From NCBI RefSeq assembly GCF_001425055.1, contig NZ_LMDK01000021.1, forward strand, positions 124,001-188,000: DNA of 64,000 bases, read 5' to 3'. A program made the translations under genes and the position numbers. Positions 1 through 10,949 of this stretch are shown here, piece after piece. Origin of the DNA: Pelomonas sp. Root1237 (GTDB lineage Bacteria > Pseudomonadota > Gammaproteobacteria > Burkholderiales > Burkholderiaceae_C). Position 1 is the stretch's first letter. Every line of letters starts with the position of its first letter. Below the pieces are notes generated by a model. It had not been told where the DNA came from and ran no database searches. It worked only from the letters and a program-made list of their open reading frames with translations.

Positions 1-2513
1 CGCAGCAGCGAAGCCAGCGGGTTGGCGGCAGGGGCGAACCTGGGGTCCAGGGCCTTGTCGATGGTGTCCACCAGGCCTTGCAGATGGGCACGCTGGATGC
101 GGTCCCCGCTGGTGGCCTTGGCACTGATCACACCCTTGAGATCGCGCAGCTCGGCCCTCACCACGGCTTGGCCGTCGTCCAGGCCCATCAGGCCGGCAAT
201 GCTGAGGCCGGTGAAATTGAGGCGCGCAGCGAGGGTGTCGACATAGTGGCGCTGCAGGCCGCGGCGCGGCGCGGCGATGGCAGCGCCGCTGGCGAGTTCG
301 GTGAACACGCCGCGGCGCAGCTCGGACAACAGCTCGTCCAGGCGGTAGGCCTGGGCGCCGAAATGCGCCTCCTGGGCTGCCAGGCGCTGTGTGCGGGCAG
401 GGTCCAGCATCATGCGCAGCAGGCTGCGCTGGGAGGTGCTGACCATGCCGGGTGGCTCGGACGCGCGCAGGCGCTGGGTCACGGCCGGGTCCAGCAGCCA
501 TGGCGGGGTGGCCAGCAGTTGGCCGGTCAGGAACTTCACCGCGCGAACCTGCTGGGCGCGAGGCACGGGCGTGGCAATGGCGCCGGGCTGGTCGTTGTGC
601 TTGTTCTGCACGCCGTAGCCGCCCACGATGGCCGCCACGTGGCTGAGTTCGCGCAGCCACTGCGTCCAGGTGGCGCGGTAGAGATCCTCCAGGGTCTTGT
701 CGTCCTTGCCGTCCTGCGGCACGAGGCCCGGCAGCATCTTGACCACGCGCTCCAGGTTGCGCATGCCCAGCGTGGTGGCAGCCACGGCGTCCGCATCGCC
801 GACGGCCTCGGCGTTCTCGCCGAAGTCGCCGCCCTCGGCCTTGGGCGCGCTGAAGCGCAGCCAGGGCTTGCCGTCCTGCTCGCGCGCCCACAGGTTGAGC
901 TGCTGGCGCTCCTCTTCGGGCGTCTTGGCGCTGGGGATGGGGGTGTAGCCCCAGCGGGTGGCGAACACGTCGTAGGGGCCGATCTTGGGAATCAGCAGCG
1001 CGGGATCGACGTTGTCCTCCGGCTGGACGAGGTAGTTGAAGCGGCTGTAATCCATCAGCGTGGGCACATGGCCCATGGTCTTGAGCCACTGGGGGTCGCG
1101 CAGCTTGTCCACCGGGTACAGGGAGCTGGCCTTCATGTTGTGCGGGAAGCCCAGCGAATGCCCCACCTCGTGCGTGACGACGAAAGCCACCAGGTCGCCC
1201 ATGAGGTCATCCGGCAGCGGCAGCTTGCGGGCGCGCGGGTCCAGCGGGCCCACCTGCGTGACGTACCAGTCGCGCTGCAGCTGGACGATGTTGTGGAACA
1301 TCACGATGTTGGCGTTCAGGATCTCGCCGCTGCGCGGGTCTGCCAGGTGCGGGCCGTAGGCATTGGCGGTGGGCGACGGCACCCAGCGGATGACGCTGTA
1401 GCGCACGTCCTCGGGGTCGAACTCCGGGTCTTCCTCGGGCGTGGGGAATGGCCGCGCCTGCACGGCGTTCTTGAAGCCCGCGGCCTCGAAGGCCTCGTTC
1501 CAGGCCTCGACGCCCTTCTTCACATAGGGCACCAGCGAGGTGGGCGTGGCCCTGTCGATGTACCAGACGATGGGCTTGACCGGCTCGCTCACCGCGGCGC
1601 CGGGGTCCTTCTTCTCCAGCCTCCAACGGGTGATCAGGCGCTCGCGCCGGACCTCGTGCGCGCCGGCGCCGAAGTCGGTGCGGCTGACGCTGAAGAAGCC
1701 CACGCGGTCGTCCAGCAGGCGCGGCATCATGGGCTGCTGGGGCAGTTGCACGATGCTGTAGGCCAGGTTGAGCGACACGCTGCGCGCCGCCTGCATCTGC
1801 GGCAGCACGGGCAGGCCCGGTATCGTGGGCATGGGCGTCGGCATGACGGTGTAGGTATGCACCGCGTCCACCCGCACGCTGCCGGGGAAGGCCTTGGTCT
1901 GCTCCACGTAGCTGCGGCTGCTGTCCACGCCGCCGCGCACCATGGCACGGGCGCTGAAATCGCCCACTTCGGAGTTGAACAGCCGCGTGACCTCAATCAC
2001 CGGCGCGCCGTCCTTGCCGAAAGCCTCCACCGGAAACACCGCCAGGATGGCATCCCGCTGGGACAGGCGCACGGCGTCCGCGATCGGGCTGCCCGGCGCG
2101 CTCACCGCATCGTGCGACACGAGCTGCAGCATCACGCGGTTTTGCTTGAGCACGAAGCGCAGCACGTCCTGGTTGAGTGTGCGCCCCACATGATCCTGGC
2201 CCGCGGGCACGGCGGTGGCGTTGGCCACCATCAGCAGCGGCTGCTCCAGCAAGGCCTTGGGGATCTCGAAATAGAGCTTGTTCTTGAGGTTGTGGACGCG
2301 GAACAGGCCCTCCTGCGTCTTGGCCTCGGCCGTGATGACCTTGTCGAAGGGCTTGGGCTCGGTCACGTCGGGCGCCGCCGGGCGCGTTGCGCCAGCGGGC
2401 GCCGAGGCGCCGGAGGCCGGCGGAGCGGGGGGCGTTTGGGCGAAAGCCTGGCTAACGGCCAGAGCCAGCAGCAGGGCGGCTGACAGCGCCCGGCTTTGCG
2501 TCTTGTTTTTCAT
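1..2513 (-). CDS. Secreted zinc metalloprotease (DUF5117/DUF4953 type), 3' end outside window
   Basis: Probably hydrolyses peptides outside the cytoplasm. The frame opens at ATG 2513 and runs off the left edge, so 837 codons are present. The N-terminus has a basic start, a hydrophobic stretch LLLALAVSQAFA and a likely cleavage before QTPP, followed by an Ala/Pro-rich linker. HEVGHSLGFPH at residues 448-458 is the HExxHxxGxxH zinc site of metzincins, with two zinc-binding pairs and the catalytic Glu intact. The long N-terminal part, the motif position and the following MKASSLYPVDKL context match the large bacterial zinc-dependent metalloproteases carrying DUF5117 and DUF4953 regions. The family assignment is from memory of these motifs; the substrate is unknown. 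It reads in the same direction as the upstream GH115-GH8 gene, 66 bases away, but has no evident link to xylan use. Confidence 0.88.
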   Translation of the reverse strand, partial: MKNKTQSRALSAALLLALAVSQAFAQTPPAPPASGASAPAGATRPAAPDVTEPKPFDKVITAEAKTQEGLFRVHNLKNKLYFEIPKALLEQPLLMVANATAVPAGQDHVGRTLNQDVLRFVLKQNRVMLQLVSHDAVSAPGSPIADAVRLSQRDAILAVFPVEAFGKDGAPVIEVTRLFNSEVGDFSARAMVRGGVDSSRSYVEQTKAFPGSVRVDAVHTYTVMPTPMPTIPGLPVLPQMQAARSVSLNLAYSIVQLPQQPMMPRLLDDRVGFFSVSRTDFGAGAHEVRRERLITRWRLEKKDPGAAVSEPVKPIVWYIDRATPTSLVPYVKKGVEAWNEAFEAAGFKNAVQARPFPTPEEDPEFDPEDVRYSVIRWVPSPTANAYGPHLADPRSGEILNANIVMFHNIVQLQRDWYVTQVGPLDPRARKLPLPDDLMGDLVAFVVTHEVGHSLGFPHNMKASSLYPVDKLRDPQWLKTMGHVPTLMDYSRFNYLVQPEDNVDPALLIPKIGPYDVFATRWGYTPIPSAKTPEEERQQLNLWAREQDGKPWLRFSAPKAEGGDFGENAEAVGDADAVAATTLGMRNLERVVKMLPGLVPQDGKDDKTLEDLYRATWTQWLRELSHVAAIVGGYGVQNKHNDQPGAIATPVPRAQQVRAVKFLTGQLLATPPWLLDPAVTQRLRASEPPGMVSTSQRSLLRMMLDPARTQRLAAQEAHFGAQAYRLDELLSELRRGVFTELASGAAIAAPRRGLQRHYVDTLAARLNFTGLSIAGLMGLDDGQAVVRAELRDLKGVISAKATSGDRIQRAHLQGLVDTIDKALDPRFAPAANPLASLL

Positions 2514-2579
2514 GGCATCCCTTGGGTCCGGCGCACCACAGCGCGCACGGTGGGCATCATAGGCAAGGGGCCGACGCGC

Positions 2580-5500
2580 TCACCAAGCCTTGAAGCGCCC
2601 CGTGACATGCAGCAGCGCCATGAACTGCAGCAGGCCGTCGTAGTAACGCCATTGGCCGGCGGGCGGCTCCAGCGCCCAGAGATCGTTGACAAAGCGCGCA
2701 CCCAGCGGCTTGTCGACGAGTAAGGCCGCGACGGCATTGCTGGCCATCAGGCCCGTGGCGGCCTCGTCATTCAAGGGTTTGCCGTCCACCGTGTAGAGAT
2801 GCGGATAGGGCTTGCCGTACTTGCCTTGTGAAGCAAAGAAGCCCAGCAGCTTGCGGCTCAGGCCCGCGGCGTCGGGGTTCTTGTCCCACCAGGCCTGGTC
2901 GACGCTCCAGTTCACCGCCGTGCGGAAGGCGTCGTAGCGGAAGTCCTCATGGCCCTCGTGCACCCGGGGGCGGCCGTCGAATTCGGCGTAGTCGGGCGTC
3001 AGGCCGGTCCTGGGATGAGCCGCCACGGAGAAGTAGGCGCGGCTGATCCCGGCGATCTCGGCCCAGCGCTCGCGGTCCTCGGGTTTGGCGGCGCGGCGGG
3101 CCCAAATCTCGTAGAAGGCGGGCAGGTGGTAGGACGGGTCGCTGAAGTCGGCCGCCTTGCCGATAGGCACGAAGACGACCTGGCCGCGCTCGGGCGAGAA
3201 CATCGAGCGCACGCCATCGACGATGCCGCCGTTCATCTGCTCCTTGTGCAGCATGGTGCTGAGCAAGGCCTGGGCCTGGGCGTTGTAGTCGTACAGGCCC
3301 TGGCCATTGCCCCAGCGGGCGGCCGCCATCAGCAGCGCCGTGGCGAAGTACTCCTCGCCGTCGGACGCGGGCACGGTGTCCTTGTCGCAACCCTTGGGCT
3401 GGCATTGCCAGCGAAAGTAGCCGGCGCGCGGGCCCGTGCGGTAGCGCATATGCGTGGCGGCCCAGTTCCACAGCGCGTCGAACTCCGCCTTGCGGCCCAT
3501 CTGCACGGCAATCATCATCCCGTAGGACATGCCCTCGCTGCGCACATCGGCGTTGTTGACGTCCAGCACATAGGCCGCCGGGCCGTCGGGGGTGGCGGGC
3601 GCGGGGTAGACGACACGGTGTTCGGCGTCGCCCTCGAACAGCGACTGCCAGTAGCCGGCCAGCCTGGCGTCGATGTCGGCCTCGGTCACGCTGGGGCGGA
3701 TCTCGCGCAGCAGGTTGCGGTAGTTGCCGGTATGTGCCGCGCCACGCGGCGGGAGGGTGACCGAGGCCAGCGGTGCCAGCACCAGCTTTTGCAGCACCGC
3801 GTTGTCATCGAGGCGCCAGACCTTGATGACATGGCGGCCGGGCTGCAGGCTGGCAACGCGTGCGCTGAGCACAAAGCCGTTGTCCTTGACGGCCTGCGCC
3901 CAGTCCTTCTCGCCGCGGCTCAGCTCGGGGCCTGCAGTCGGCACCAGGTTCAGCTTGAGCTCCTGCGCCGGCAACTCGTCGACGGCCACGGCCAGGCGGA
4001 TGCCGCCCGCATTGCGCGTGTCCAGCGTCGGCACCATGTGCAGGCTGAGCAGCGTGTCGCCGGCATGCGACGTGTCGACGTCGTACTCCAGCCGCACGCC
4101 ATCGGCCAGCGTTGTCGGCGCGTGGCCTTGCGGCAAGGCCGTCACAGCGCCGAGGCCGTGGCCGAGGTTGGGGATGACCGTCCAGGTCAGGCCCTGGCCG
4201 TTGATGGCGCGGCTGAAGCGAATCGCCTCCAGCGTGATCGCGTTCGACGGTTCTGCCGTGGCGCGCTCCAGCTGGCGTTGAACTTCGGCCGGATCGGCGC
4301 TGCCCGCCACGCGCTTCACCGCCGGCATGATGTTCTTGTCCGGCTGCTGCCAGCTCGTGTAGCCGATATGGGTCTGCAGCATCATGCCGGCCCATTTGCC
4401 GTTCGCGAGGGCGTGGTACTGGTCGGCGATGGCCTGGTCGCGCTGGAAAGCGGCCTCGGCGCGGTCGGCAAAGACATTGGCGCGTGCGTCACCCGCCGCA
4501 GCCAGCTTGCGGTTCCATGCCGCCGCGTAGTGCAGCCGGTAGAGGTTGGCCATCGCCAGCACGGGGTGCTCGATCAGCTGGAAGTAGGCGTCGAGCTGGT
4601 CGGCCTTCAGCCCCGCCTTGACCTTCGCCACGCGCGCTTCCAGCACCTCCCATTCGGCGACGCGGCGGCCGAAGTCGCCGCCATCCAGCGCATCGGGCGA
4701 GGCGTTGCCGAGACGGAAGCTGCCCGCGTCGACGAGCTCAGGCTTGCGCCGTGCCGCATACTGGCTGTAGCGAGTGACCAGCTCACCGATCTCCGCGGCT
4801 TGAGCGCCGCTGAAGGTCCGCGCCGCCCAGTCGCGCGGGTAGGCCGTCAACGCCGCCGGCGTCATGCGCGTGGGCGACCAGGCCATGTCGAGGAAGAAGC
4901 TGATCGGGAACTCCATCGGCTTGATGTCGCCGACGTTGACGATCCACAGCGCGTCCGCTCCGCGCTCGTGGGCCAGGTTCATCTGCTGCCAGGTCTTCTC
5001 GATCTGGTTGGTGTTGAGCCACTTGTAGTTGCGCGGCCCGCCCACGTAGTCGAAGTGGTAGTACACGCCGTAGCCGCCCTTGCGGTCGAGGTCTTTCACC
5101 GGCAGGCGGCGGATCTGGCCCCAGTTGTCGTCGGCAAACAGCAGCAGCACGTCGTCGGGCACCTGCATACCCTTGTCGTAGTAGTCCTGCACCTCCTTGT
5201 AGAGGGCCCACATCTGCGGCGTCTTCTCGGCCGGCTGGCCGGTCACGTCGGCAATGATCTTGCGCTGGTCGCGCACGACGCTTTCGAGCAGTGCGGTGGC
5301 CGTGCCCTCGCTCATCGGCTCGTCGCCGTCGCCGCGCATGCCCACGGTGACGAGGGTGTCGAAGGCCTTGCCGCCGGGCCGGCCCATCGTGCGCTGGATG
5401 CCGCCGCGCCAGAACTCGCGCAGCTGCTCGGGGTTCTTCGCGTAGTCCCAGGCGCCGCCCTTGGAGCGCGCCCATTCGTCATGAGCCCGCGACATCGGCT

Positions 5501-6320
5501 CGTGGTGGGAGGTGCCCATGACGACGCCCATCTCGTCGGCCAGCACCATGTTCCTCGGGTCGTCGGCATTGAAGGCGCGCGGCGCCCACATGGCCGGCCA
5601 CAGGTAGTTGCCGCGCAGGCGCAGGATCAGCTCGAAGACATGGGCATAGAAGGCCGAGTTGGCGCCGCCGAACCTGGCCTGCGCCCAGGTGCTCAGCGCC
5701 GGCGCCTCGTCGTTGATGAAGATGCCGCGGTACTTGACCTGGGGCTGGTCGTCACGGGCGCCCGCGGTGATGAAGACATCGGTCTTCTTTTCCACCGGCA
5801 CGTCCGCCCACCAGGCCCAGGGACTGACGCCCATGCGGGCCGACAGGTCGTAGGTGCCGAAGACCGCGCCGCGGCGGTCAGAACCGACGATGACGAGGGC
5901 GCGGGCGACGCCCGGCCAGGGCTGCTCGACGACCACCTGGCGGTAGGCCTCCCAGCGGCCCTTGAGCCCGTCGAGCTTGAGCTTGCGGCGGGCGACGAGA
6001 TCGTCCAGCATGGGGCTGCGCCCCAGCTCGCCGATGACCACGATTTCGCCGCGCGCGTCGGCGATACGGTTCAGCAGCGCTGCCGGCTTGCCCGACACGC
6101 GCTCCAGGTCCGCCGCGAAGTTGCGGCTTGCATGCTGGAGCGCCGGATCGGCCGCAGCATCGACAACAACGCCAGCCGCCTGGCCCGCCTTCACCAGTGC
6201 CAGCGCGCGGCCGGGGTCGCGCGCGCAGACCGACACGGGTGCGTCGCAAGCCAGGGCGGGCACGCAAACGCCAGCCGCGACCAGCAGCCCCGCGAGGATT
6301 TTCAAAACACGACGAATCAC
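2580..6320 (-). CDS. Secreted bifunctional xylan hydrolase: GH115 alpha-glucuronidase fused to GH8 exo-oligoxylanase
   Basis: One uninterrupted 1246-residue frame with two enzymes. Residues about 30-830 match GH115, which removes (4-O-methyl)glucuronic acid side chains from xylan; recognisable segments include IFINDEAPALSTWAQARFGG and HHEPMSRAHDEW. Residues about 865-1246 match GH8 of the reducing-end xylose-releasing exo-oligoxylanase (Rex) type: SEGMSYGM at 928-935 carries the probable general acid Glu929, and PASDGEEYFATALL is the GH8 signature. I chose GTG 6320: GGAGA precedes it by about 7 bases and it gives a clean signal peptide (MIRRVLK, then ILAGLLVAAGVCVPALA, cleavage before CD). 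An ATG at 6368 is in frame but has no ribosome-binding site and abuts a palindrome. The protein should be periplasmic or secreted. It diverges from the GH43 operon. A GH115-GH8 fusion is unusual; the linkage of activities is inferred. Confidence 0.88.
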   Translation of the reverse strand: MIRRVLKILAGLLVAAGVCVPALACDAPVSVCARDPGRALALVKAGQAAGVVVDAAADPALQHASRNFAADLERVSGKPAALLNRIADARGEIVVIGELGRSPMLDDLVARRKLKLDGLKGRWEAYRQVVVEQPWPGVARALVIVGSDRRGAVFGTYDLSARMGVSPWAWWADVPVEKKTDVFITAGARDDQPQVKYRGIFINDEAPALSTWAQARFGGANSAFYAHVFELILRLRGNYLWPAMWAPRAFNADDPRNMVLADEMGVVMGTSHHEPMSRAHDEWARSKGGAWDYAKNPEQLREFWRGGIQRTMGRPGGKAFDTLVTVGMRGDGDEPMSEGTATALLESVVRDQRKIIADVTGQPAEKTPQMWALYKEVQDYYDKGMQVPDDVLLLFADDNWGQIRRLPVKDLDRKGGYGVYYHFDYVGGPRNYKWLNTNQIEKTWQQMNLAHERGADALWIVNVGDIKPMEFPISFFLDMAWSPTRMTPAALTAYPRDWAARTFSGAQAAEIGELVTRYSQYAARRKPELVDAGSFRLGNASPDALDGGDFGRRVAEWEVLEARVAKVKAGLKADQLDAYFQLIEHPVLAMANLYRLHYAAAWNRKLAAAGDARANVFADRAEAAFQRDQAIADQYHALANGKWAGMMLQTHIGYTSWQQPDKNIMPAVKRVAGSADPAEVQRQLERATAEPSNAITLEAIRFSRAINGQGLTWTVIPNLGHGLGAVTALPQGHAPTTLADGVRLEYDVDTSHAGDTLLSLHMVPTLDTRNAGGIRLAVAVDELPAQELKLNLVPTAGPELSRGEKDWAQAVKDNGFVLSARVASLQPGRHVIKVWRLDDNAVLQKLVLAPLASVTLPPRGAAHTGNYRNLLREIRPSVTEADIDARLAGYWQSLFEGDAEHRVVYPAPATPDGPAAYVLDVNNADVRSEGMSYGMMIAVQMGRKAEFDALWNWAATHMRYRTGPRAGYFRWQCQPKGCDKDTVPASDGEEYFATALLMAAARWGNGQGLYDYNAQAQALLSTMLHKEQMNGGIVDGVRSMFSPERGQVVFVPIGKAADFSDPSYHLPAFYEIWARRAAKPEDRERWAEIAGISRAYFSVAAHPRTGLTPDYAEFDGRPRVHEGHEDFRYDAFRTAVNWSVDQAWWDKNPDAAGLSRKLLGFFASQGKYGKPYPHLYTVDGKPLNDEAATGLMASNAVAALLVDKPLGARFVNDLWALEPPAGQWRYYDGLLQFMALLHVTGRFKAW

Positions 6321-6371
6321 CGCTAGTCTCCACGCCCGGCGTCCTGGCACGGGACGCTCTTTGGCCATTGA

Positions 6372-6385
6372 TGTTTACGCAATCA
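6372..6385. promoter_or_regulatory. LacI-type palindromic operator candidate
   Basis: TGTTTACGCAATCA is an imperfect palindrome with the central CG typical of LacI-family operators (TGnTTnCGnAAnCA reads the same on both strands). It lies about 50 bases upstream of the GH115-GH8 start chosen here, within the divergent promoter region of the xylan locus. No LacI gene is in the window, so the regulator is unknown. Confidence 0.45.
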
Positions 6386-6505
6386 GTTTTAAAGCACAAA
6401 GATGATCGCGGGGGCTTCTCGGGATTTTCCCTGGTATCTCAGCCCACTTCTGCCCGATGCGCGTCGCCATGATGAATTCCAGAAAGGCGCGCTTCAGTCT
6501 ATTTA

Positions 6506-6518
6506 TGGTAGCGTAACC
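6506..6518. promoter_or_regulatory. Second operator candidate, resembling the Xanthomonas xyl-box
   Basis: TGGTAGCGTAACC lies 45 bases before the GH43 start. It differs by about one missing base and the last position from the xyl-box I recall from Xanthomonas xylan genes (TGGTAGCGCTAACA), and is an imperfect dyad around CG. Function is inferred from similarity and position only. Confidence 0.45.
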
Positions 6519-6563
6519 TTTTCGAAGCCGCCCGCACTGCCCACGTCCAGCAGGCCACGATTC

Positions 6564-8168
6564 ATGATCCACAACCCCGTGCTGCCCGGCTTCAATCCGG
6601 ACCCCTCCTTCTGCCGCGTCGGCGATGACTTCTACATCGCAACCTCCACGTTCGAGTGGTACCCCGGCGTGCAGATTCACCATTCGCGCGACCTCGTCAA
6701 TTGGACGCTGGTGACGCGCCCGCTGAACCGCAAGAGCCAGCTCGACATGCGCGGCAACCCGGACTCCTGCGGCATCTGGGCGCCCTGCCTGTCCTACGCG
6801 GACGGCCTGTTCTGGCTGGTCTACACCGATGTGAAGCGCTTCGAGGGTAACTTCAAGGATGCGCACAACTACATCGTCACGGCGCCCAGCATCGAGGGCC
6901 CCTGGAGCGACCCGGTCTACGTGAACTCGTCGGGCTTCGATCCCTCTCTCTTCCACGATGAAGATGGCCGCAAGTGGTTCCTGAACATGCTGTGGGACCA
7001 CCGCACCGGCTCCATCGGCGGCCAGCCCAAGGCCTCCGCATTCGCCGGCATCCTGCTGCAGGAATGGGACGCCGAACGCCGCCAGCTCGTCGGGTCGGTT
7101 ACCAACATCTACCGCGGCACGCCGCTGGGCCTGGTCGAAGGGCCGCACCTCTTCAAGCGCCAGGGTTGGTACTACCTGATGACGGCCGAGGGCGGCACCG
7201 GCTACGGCCACGCGGTGACGCTGGCGCGTTCGCGCGCGCTGCATGGCCCCTACGAGACCCACTCCCAGCGGCACGTCGTCAGCAGCAAGGACGCACCCGA
7301 CGCGCCGCTGCAGCGCGCCGGCCACGGCCAGGTCGTGCAGTTGGCCGACGGCAGCGTCTACCTCGCCCACCTCTGCGGCCGGCCGCTGCCGGGCACGCGG
7401 CGCTCGCCGCGCGGCCGCGAGACGGCCATCCAACGTTGCGTCTGGGGTGAGGACGACTGGCTCTACCTCGCCGACGGCGGCATGGTGCCGGCCGTCGAGG
7501 TGGCTGCGCCCACTGATGCGCAGCCGCTGCCGCGCGAAGCCGTGCGGCGCAGCTTCGTCAACTGCCCGCGCCTGCCGCAGGAATTCCAGTGGCTGCGCAC
7601 GCCCGAGCCTGACCGGCTGTTCACGCTCACCGGCGGCGCACTGCGGCTGACCGGGCGCGAGTCGGTGGGCAGCTGGTTTGAGCAAAGCCTGGTGGCGCGG
7701 CGCCAGGAGGATGCCGGCTTGCGCGCCGAGACGACGGTGGCGGCTTTTTCTCCCGACACCTACCAACAGGCCGCGGGCCTGACCCATTACTACAACCGCC
7801 ACAAGTTCCACGCCCTCCTCATCACCTGGGCGGATGGGCTGGGCCGCGTGCTGAGCATCCTGTCCTGCCCCGGCGATTGGCCGGACAACCGGTTGCAGTT
7901 CCCCCTCGGCGAACCCGTGCCTTTGCCCGCCGAGGGCCCCGTGCAACTCGCTGCCGACATCGACGGCCCGCATCTGCAGTTCCTCGCCGACTGGGGCCAG
8001 GGCTGGCAGCCCGTGGGGCCGGTGCTGGACGCCAGCGTCATCTCCGACGAAGGCGGCCGCGCCGAGCATGCCTCCTTCACCGGCGCCTTCATCGGCATGC
8101 TGGCCTTCGACACCAGCGGCCGCGCCCAAACGGCTGACTTCACCCGCTTCGACTACCTGCCTCGATGA
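6564..8168 (+). CDS. GH43 beta-xylosidase / alpha-L-arabinofuranosidase
   Basis: Retaining no signal peptide, this 534-residue enzyme should act in the cytoplasm on imported xylo-oligosaccharides. The start IHNPVLPGFNPDPSFCRVGD is the classic N-terminus of GH43 xylosidases (subfamilies 11/12), with Asp13 as probable catalytic base; EGPH with Glu192 is the probable catalytic acid. Residues about 330-534 form the beta-sandwich domain usual in these two-domain xylosidases. An in-frame ATG exists 54 codons upstream, but its extra residues are not conserved-looking and would cover the putative xyl-box, so ATG 6564 is preferred. First gene of an operon: its stop overlaps the next start as ATGA. Arabinofuranosidase activity cannot be excluded from sequence alone. 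Confidence 0.92.
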   Translation: MIHNPVLPGFNPDPSFCRVGDDFYIATSTFEWYPGVQIHHSRDLVNWTLVTRPLNRKSQLDMRGNPDSCGIWAPCLSYADGLFWLVYTDVKRFEGNFKDAHNYIVTAPSIEGPWSDPVYVNSSGFDPSLFHDEDGRKWFLNMLWDHRTGSIGGQPKASAFAGILLQEWDAERRQLVGSVTNIYRGTPLGLVEGPHLFKRQGWYYLMTAEGGTGYGHAVTLARSRALHGPYETHSQRHVVSSKDAPDAPLQRAGHGQVVQLADGSVYLAHLCGRPLPGTRRSPRGRETAIQRCVWGEDDWLYLADGGMVPAVEVAAPTDAQPLPREAVRRSFVNCPRLPQEFQWLRTPEPDRLFTLTGGALRLTGRESVGSWFEQSLVARRQEDAGLRAETTVAAFSPDTYQQAAGLTHYYNRHKFHALLITWADGLGRVLSILSCPGDWPDNRLQFPLGEPVPLPAEGPVQLAADIDGPHLQFLADWGQGWQPVGPVLDASVISDEGGRAEHASFTGAFIGMLAFDTSGRAQTADFTRFDYLPR

Positions 8169-9198
8169 GCACCCAGGGTTCAGCAGCCGATCCCGCGGTC
8201 TTCACGCTCGGCACGGCTGGCGGCCTGCAGATCCAGGTCAGCGACTTCGGTGCGCGCTGGCTGTCCTGCCTCGCGCCCATGCCGGATGGCAGCCGGCGTG
8301 AGGTCGTGCTCGGGCACGCGACGCCGGCCGATCACCTGCGCGAGCCCGGCTTCTTTGGCGCCATCGTCGGCCGCTATGCCAACCGCATCGGCGGCGCCGC
8401 CATCACGCTGGACGGGCGCGCGCATCGGCTCGTCGCCAACGAGGGCGAGAACCAGCTGCACGGCGGTCCGGATGGCTTCGACCGCCGCAGCTGGACGGTC
8501 GTCGACCACGGTACGCACCACCTGCGCCTGGCCCTGCATTCGCCCGATGGCGACCAGGGCTACCCCGGTGCACTGAGCGCCGAAGTCGAGTACCGCCTGG
8601 ACACGCAGCGCCCAGTCCTCACGCTGCACTTCGGCGCCCGCGTGAGCGCGCCCTGCCCGGTCAACCTGACCAGCCATCCCTACTTCAATCTCGACGGCTC
8701 GGCAGCGCCCGTGCTCGGCCATCGGCTGCAGGTGGCCGCGAGCGCGATGCTGCCGGTGCGGCCCGACATGGTCCCGACCGGCGAAGTCGCCCCGGTCAAC
8801 GGCACGCCCTTCGATTTGCGTCAGCCACGCCCCATCGGCGATGGCCTGGGCCAGGGCGAGCAGCAGGCGCACGGCAGCGGCTACGACCACTGCTTCGTGC
8901 TGGACGAGAACGCCGCCCGCGGCGAGGCGCCCGCCGCCGCGCTGGTCTCGACCGACGGGCGCCTGGCCATGCGACTCTTCACCAACTACCCTGGCCTGCA
9001 GGTCTGCAGCGGAAATTTCGTGCACCATGCCAAGGGCCGCGACGGCCTGCCCTTTTCACGCCATGCCGGCATCGCGCTGGAGCCGCAGTTCTTCCCGGAC
9101 GCGCCCAACCACCCGGCCTGGCGCGAGCAGGGCTGCATCCTGCGCCCCGGCCAGACGCTGGCGCGCTGGATGCGCCTGGAGTTCGACGCCCTCGCCCG

Positions 9199-9202
<4 letters not shown>
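8165..9202 (+). CDS. galM: Aldose 1-epimerase (mutarotase)
   Basis: Interconverts alpha and beta anomers of aldoses, here most likely xylose or arabinose released by the preceding GH43 enzyme. The 345-residue length and the motifs NRIGGAAITLDG, NQLHGG, GFDRRSW, NLTSHPYFNL (catalytic His) and ALEPQFFPDAPNHP (catalytic Glu) are those of the GalM family. It overlaps the GH43 stop by four bases and the next gene again by ATGA, so translation is probably coupled. No signal peptide. The family call is firm; the pentose substrate is inferred from the operon. Confidence 0.93.
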
Positions 9203-10941
<1,739 letters not shown>

Positions 10942-10949
10942 GAGCCATC

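Noticed and set aside
78-6326. Very long open frames on the plus strand opposite the metalloprotease and GH115-GH8 genes
   Set aside because: They mirror GC-rich codon positions of the true minus-strand genes, show Ala/Arg/His-rich low-information sequence and match no family, while the minus strand carries clear catalytic motifs.
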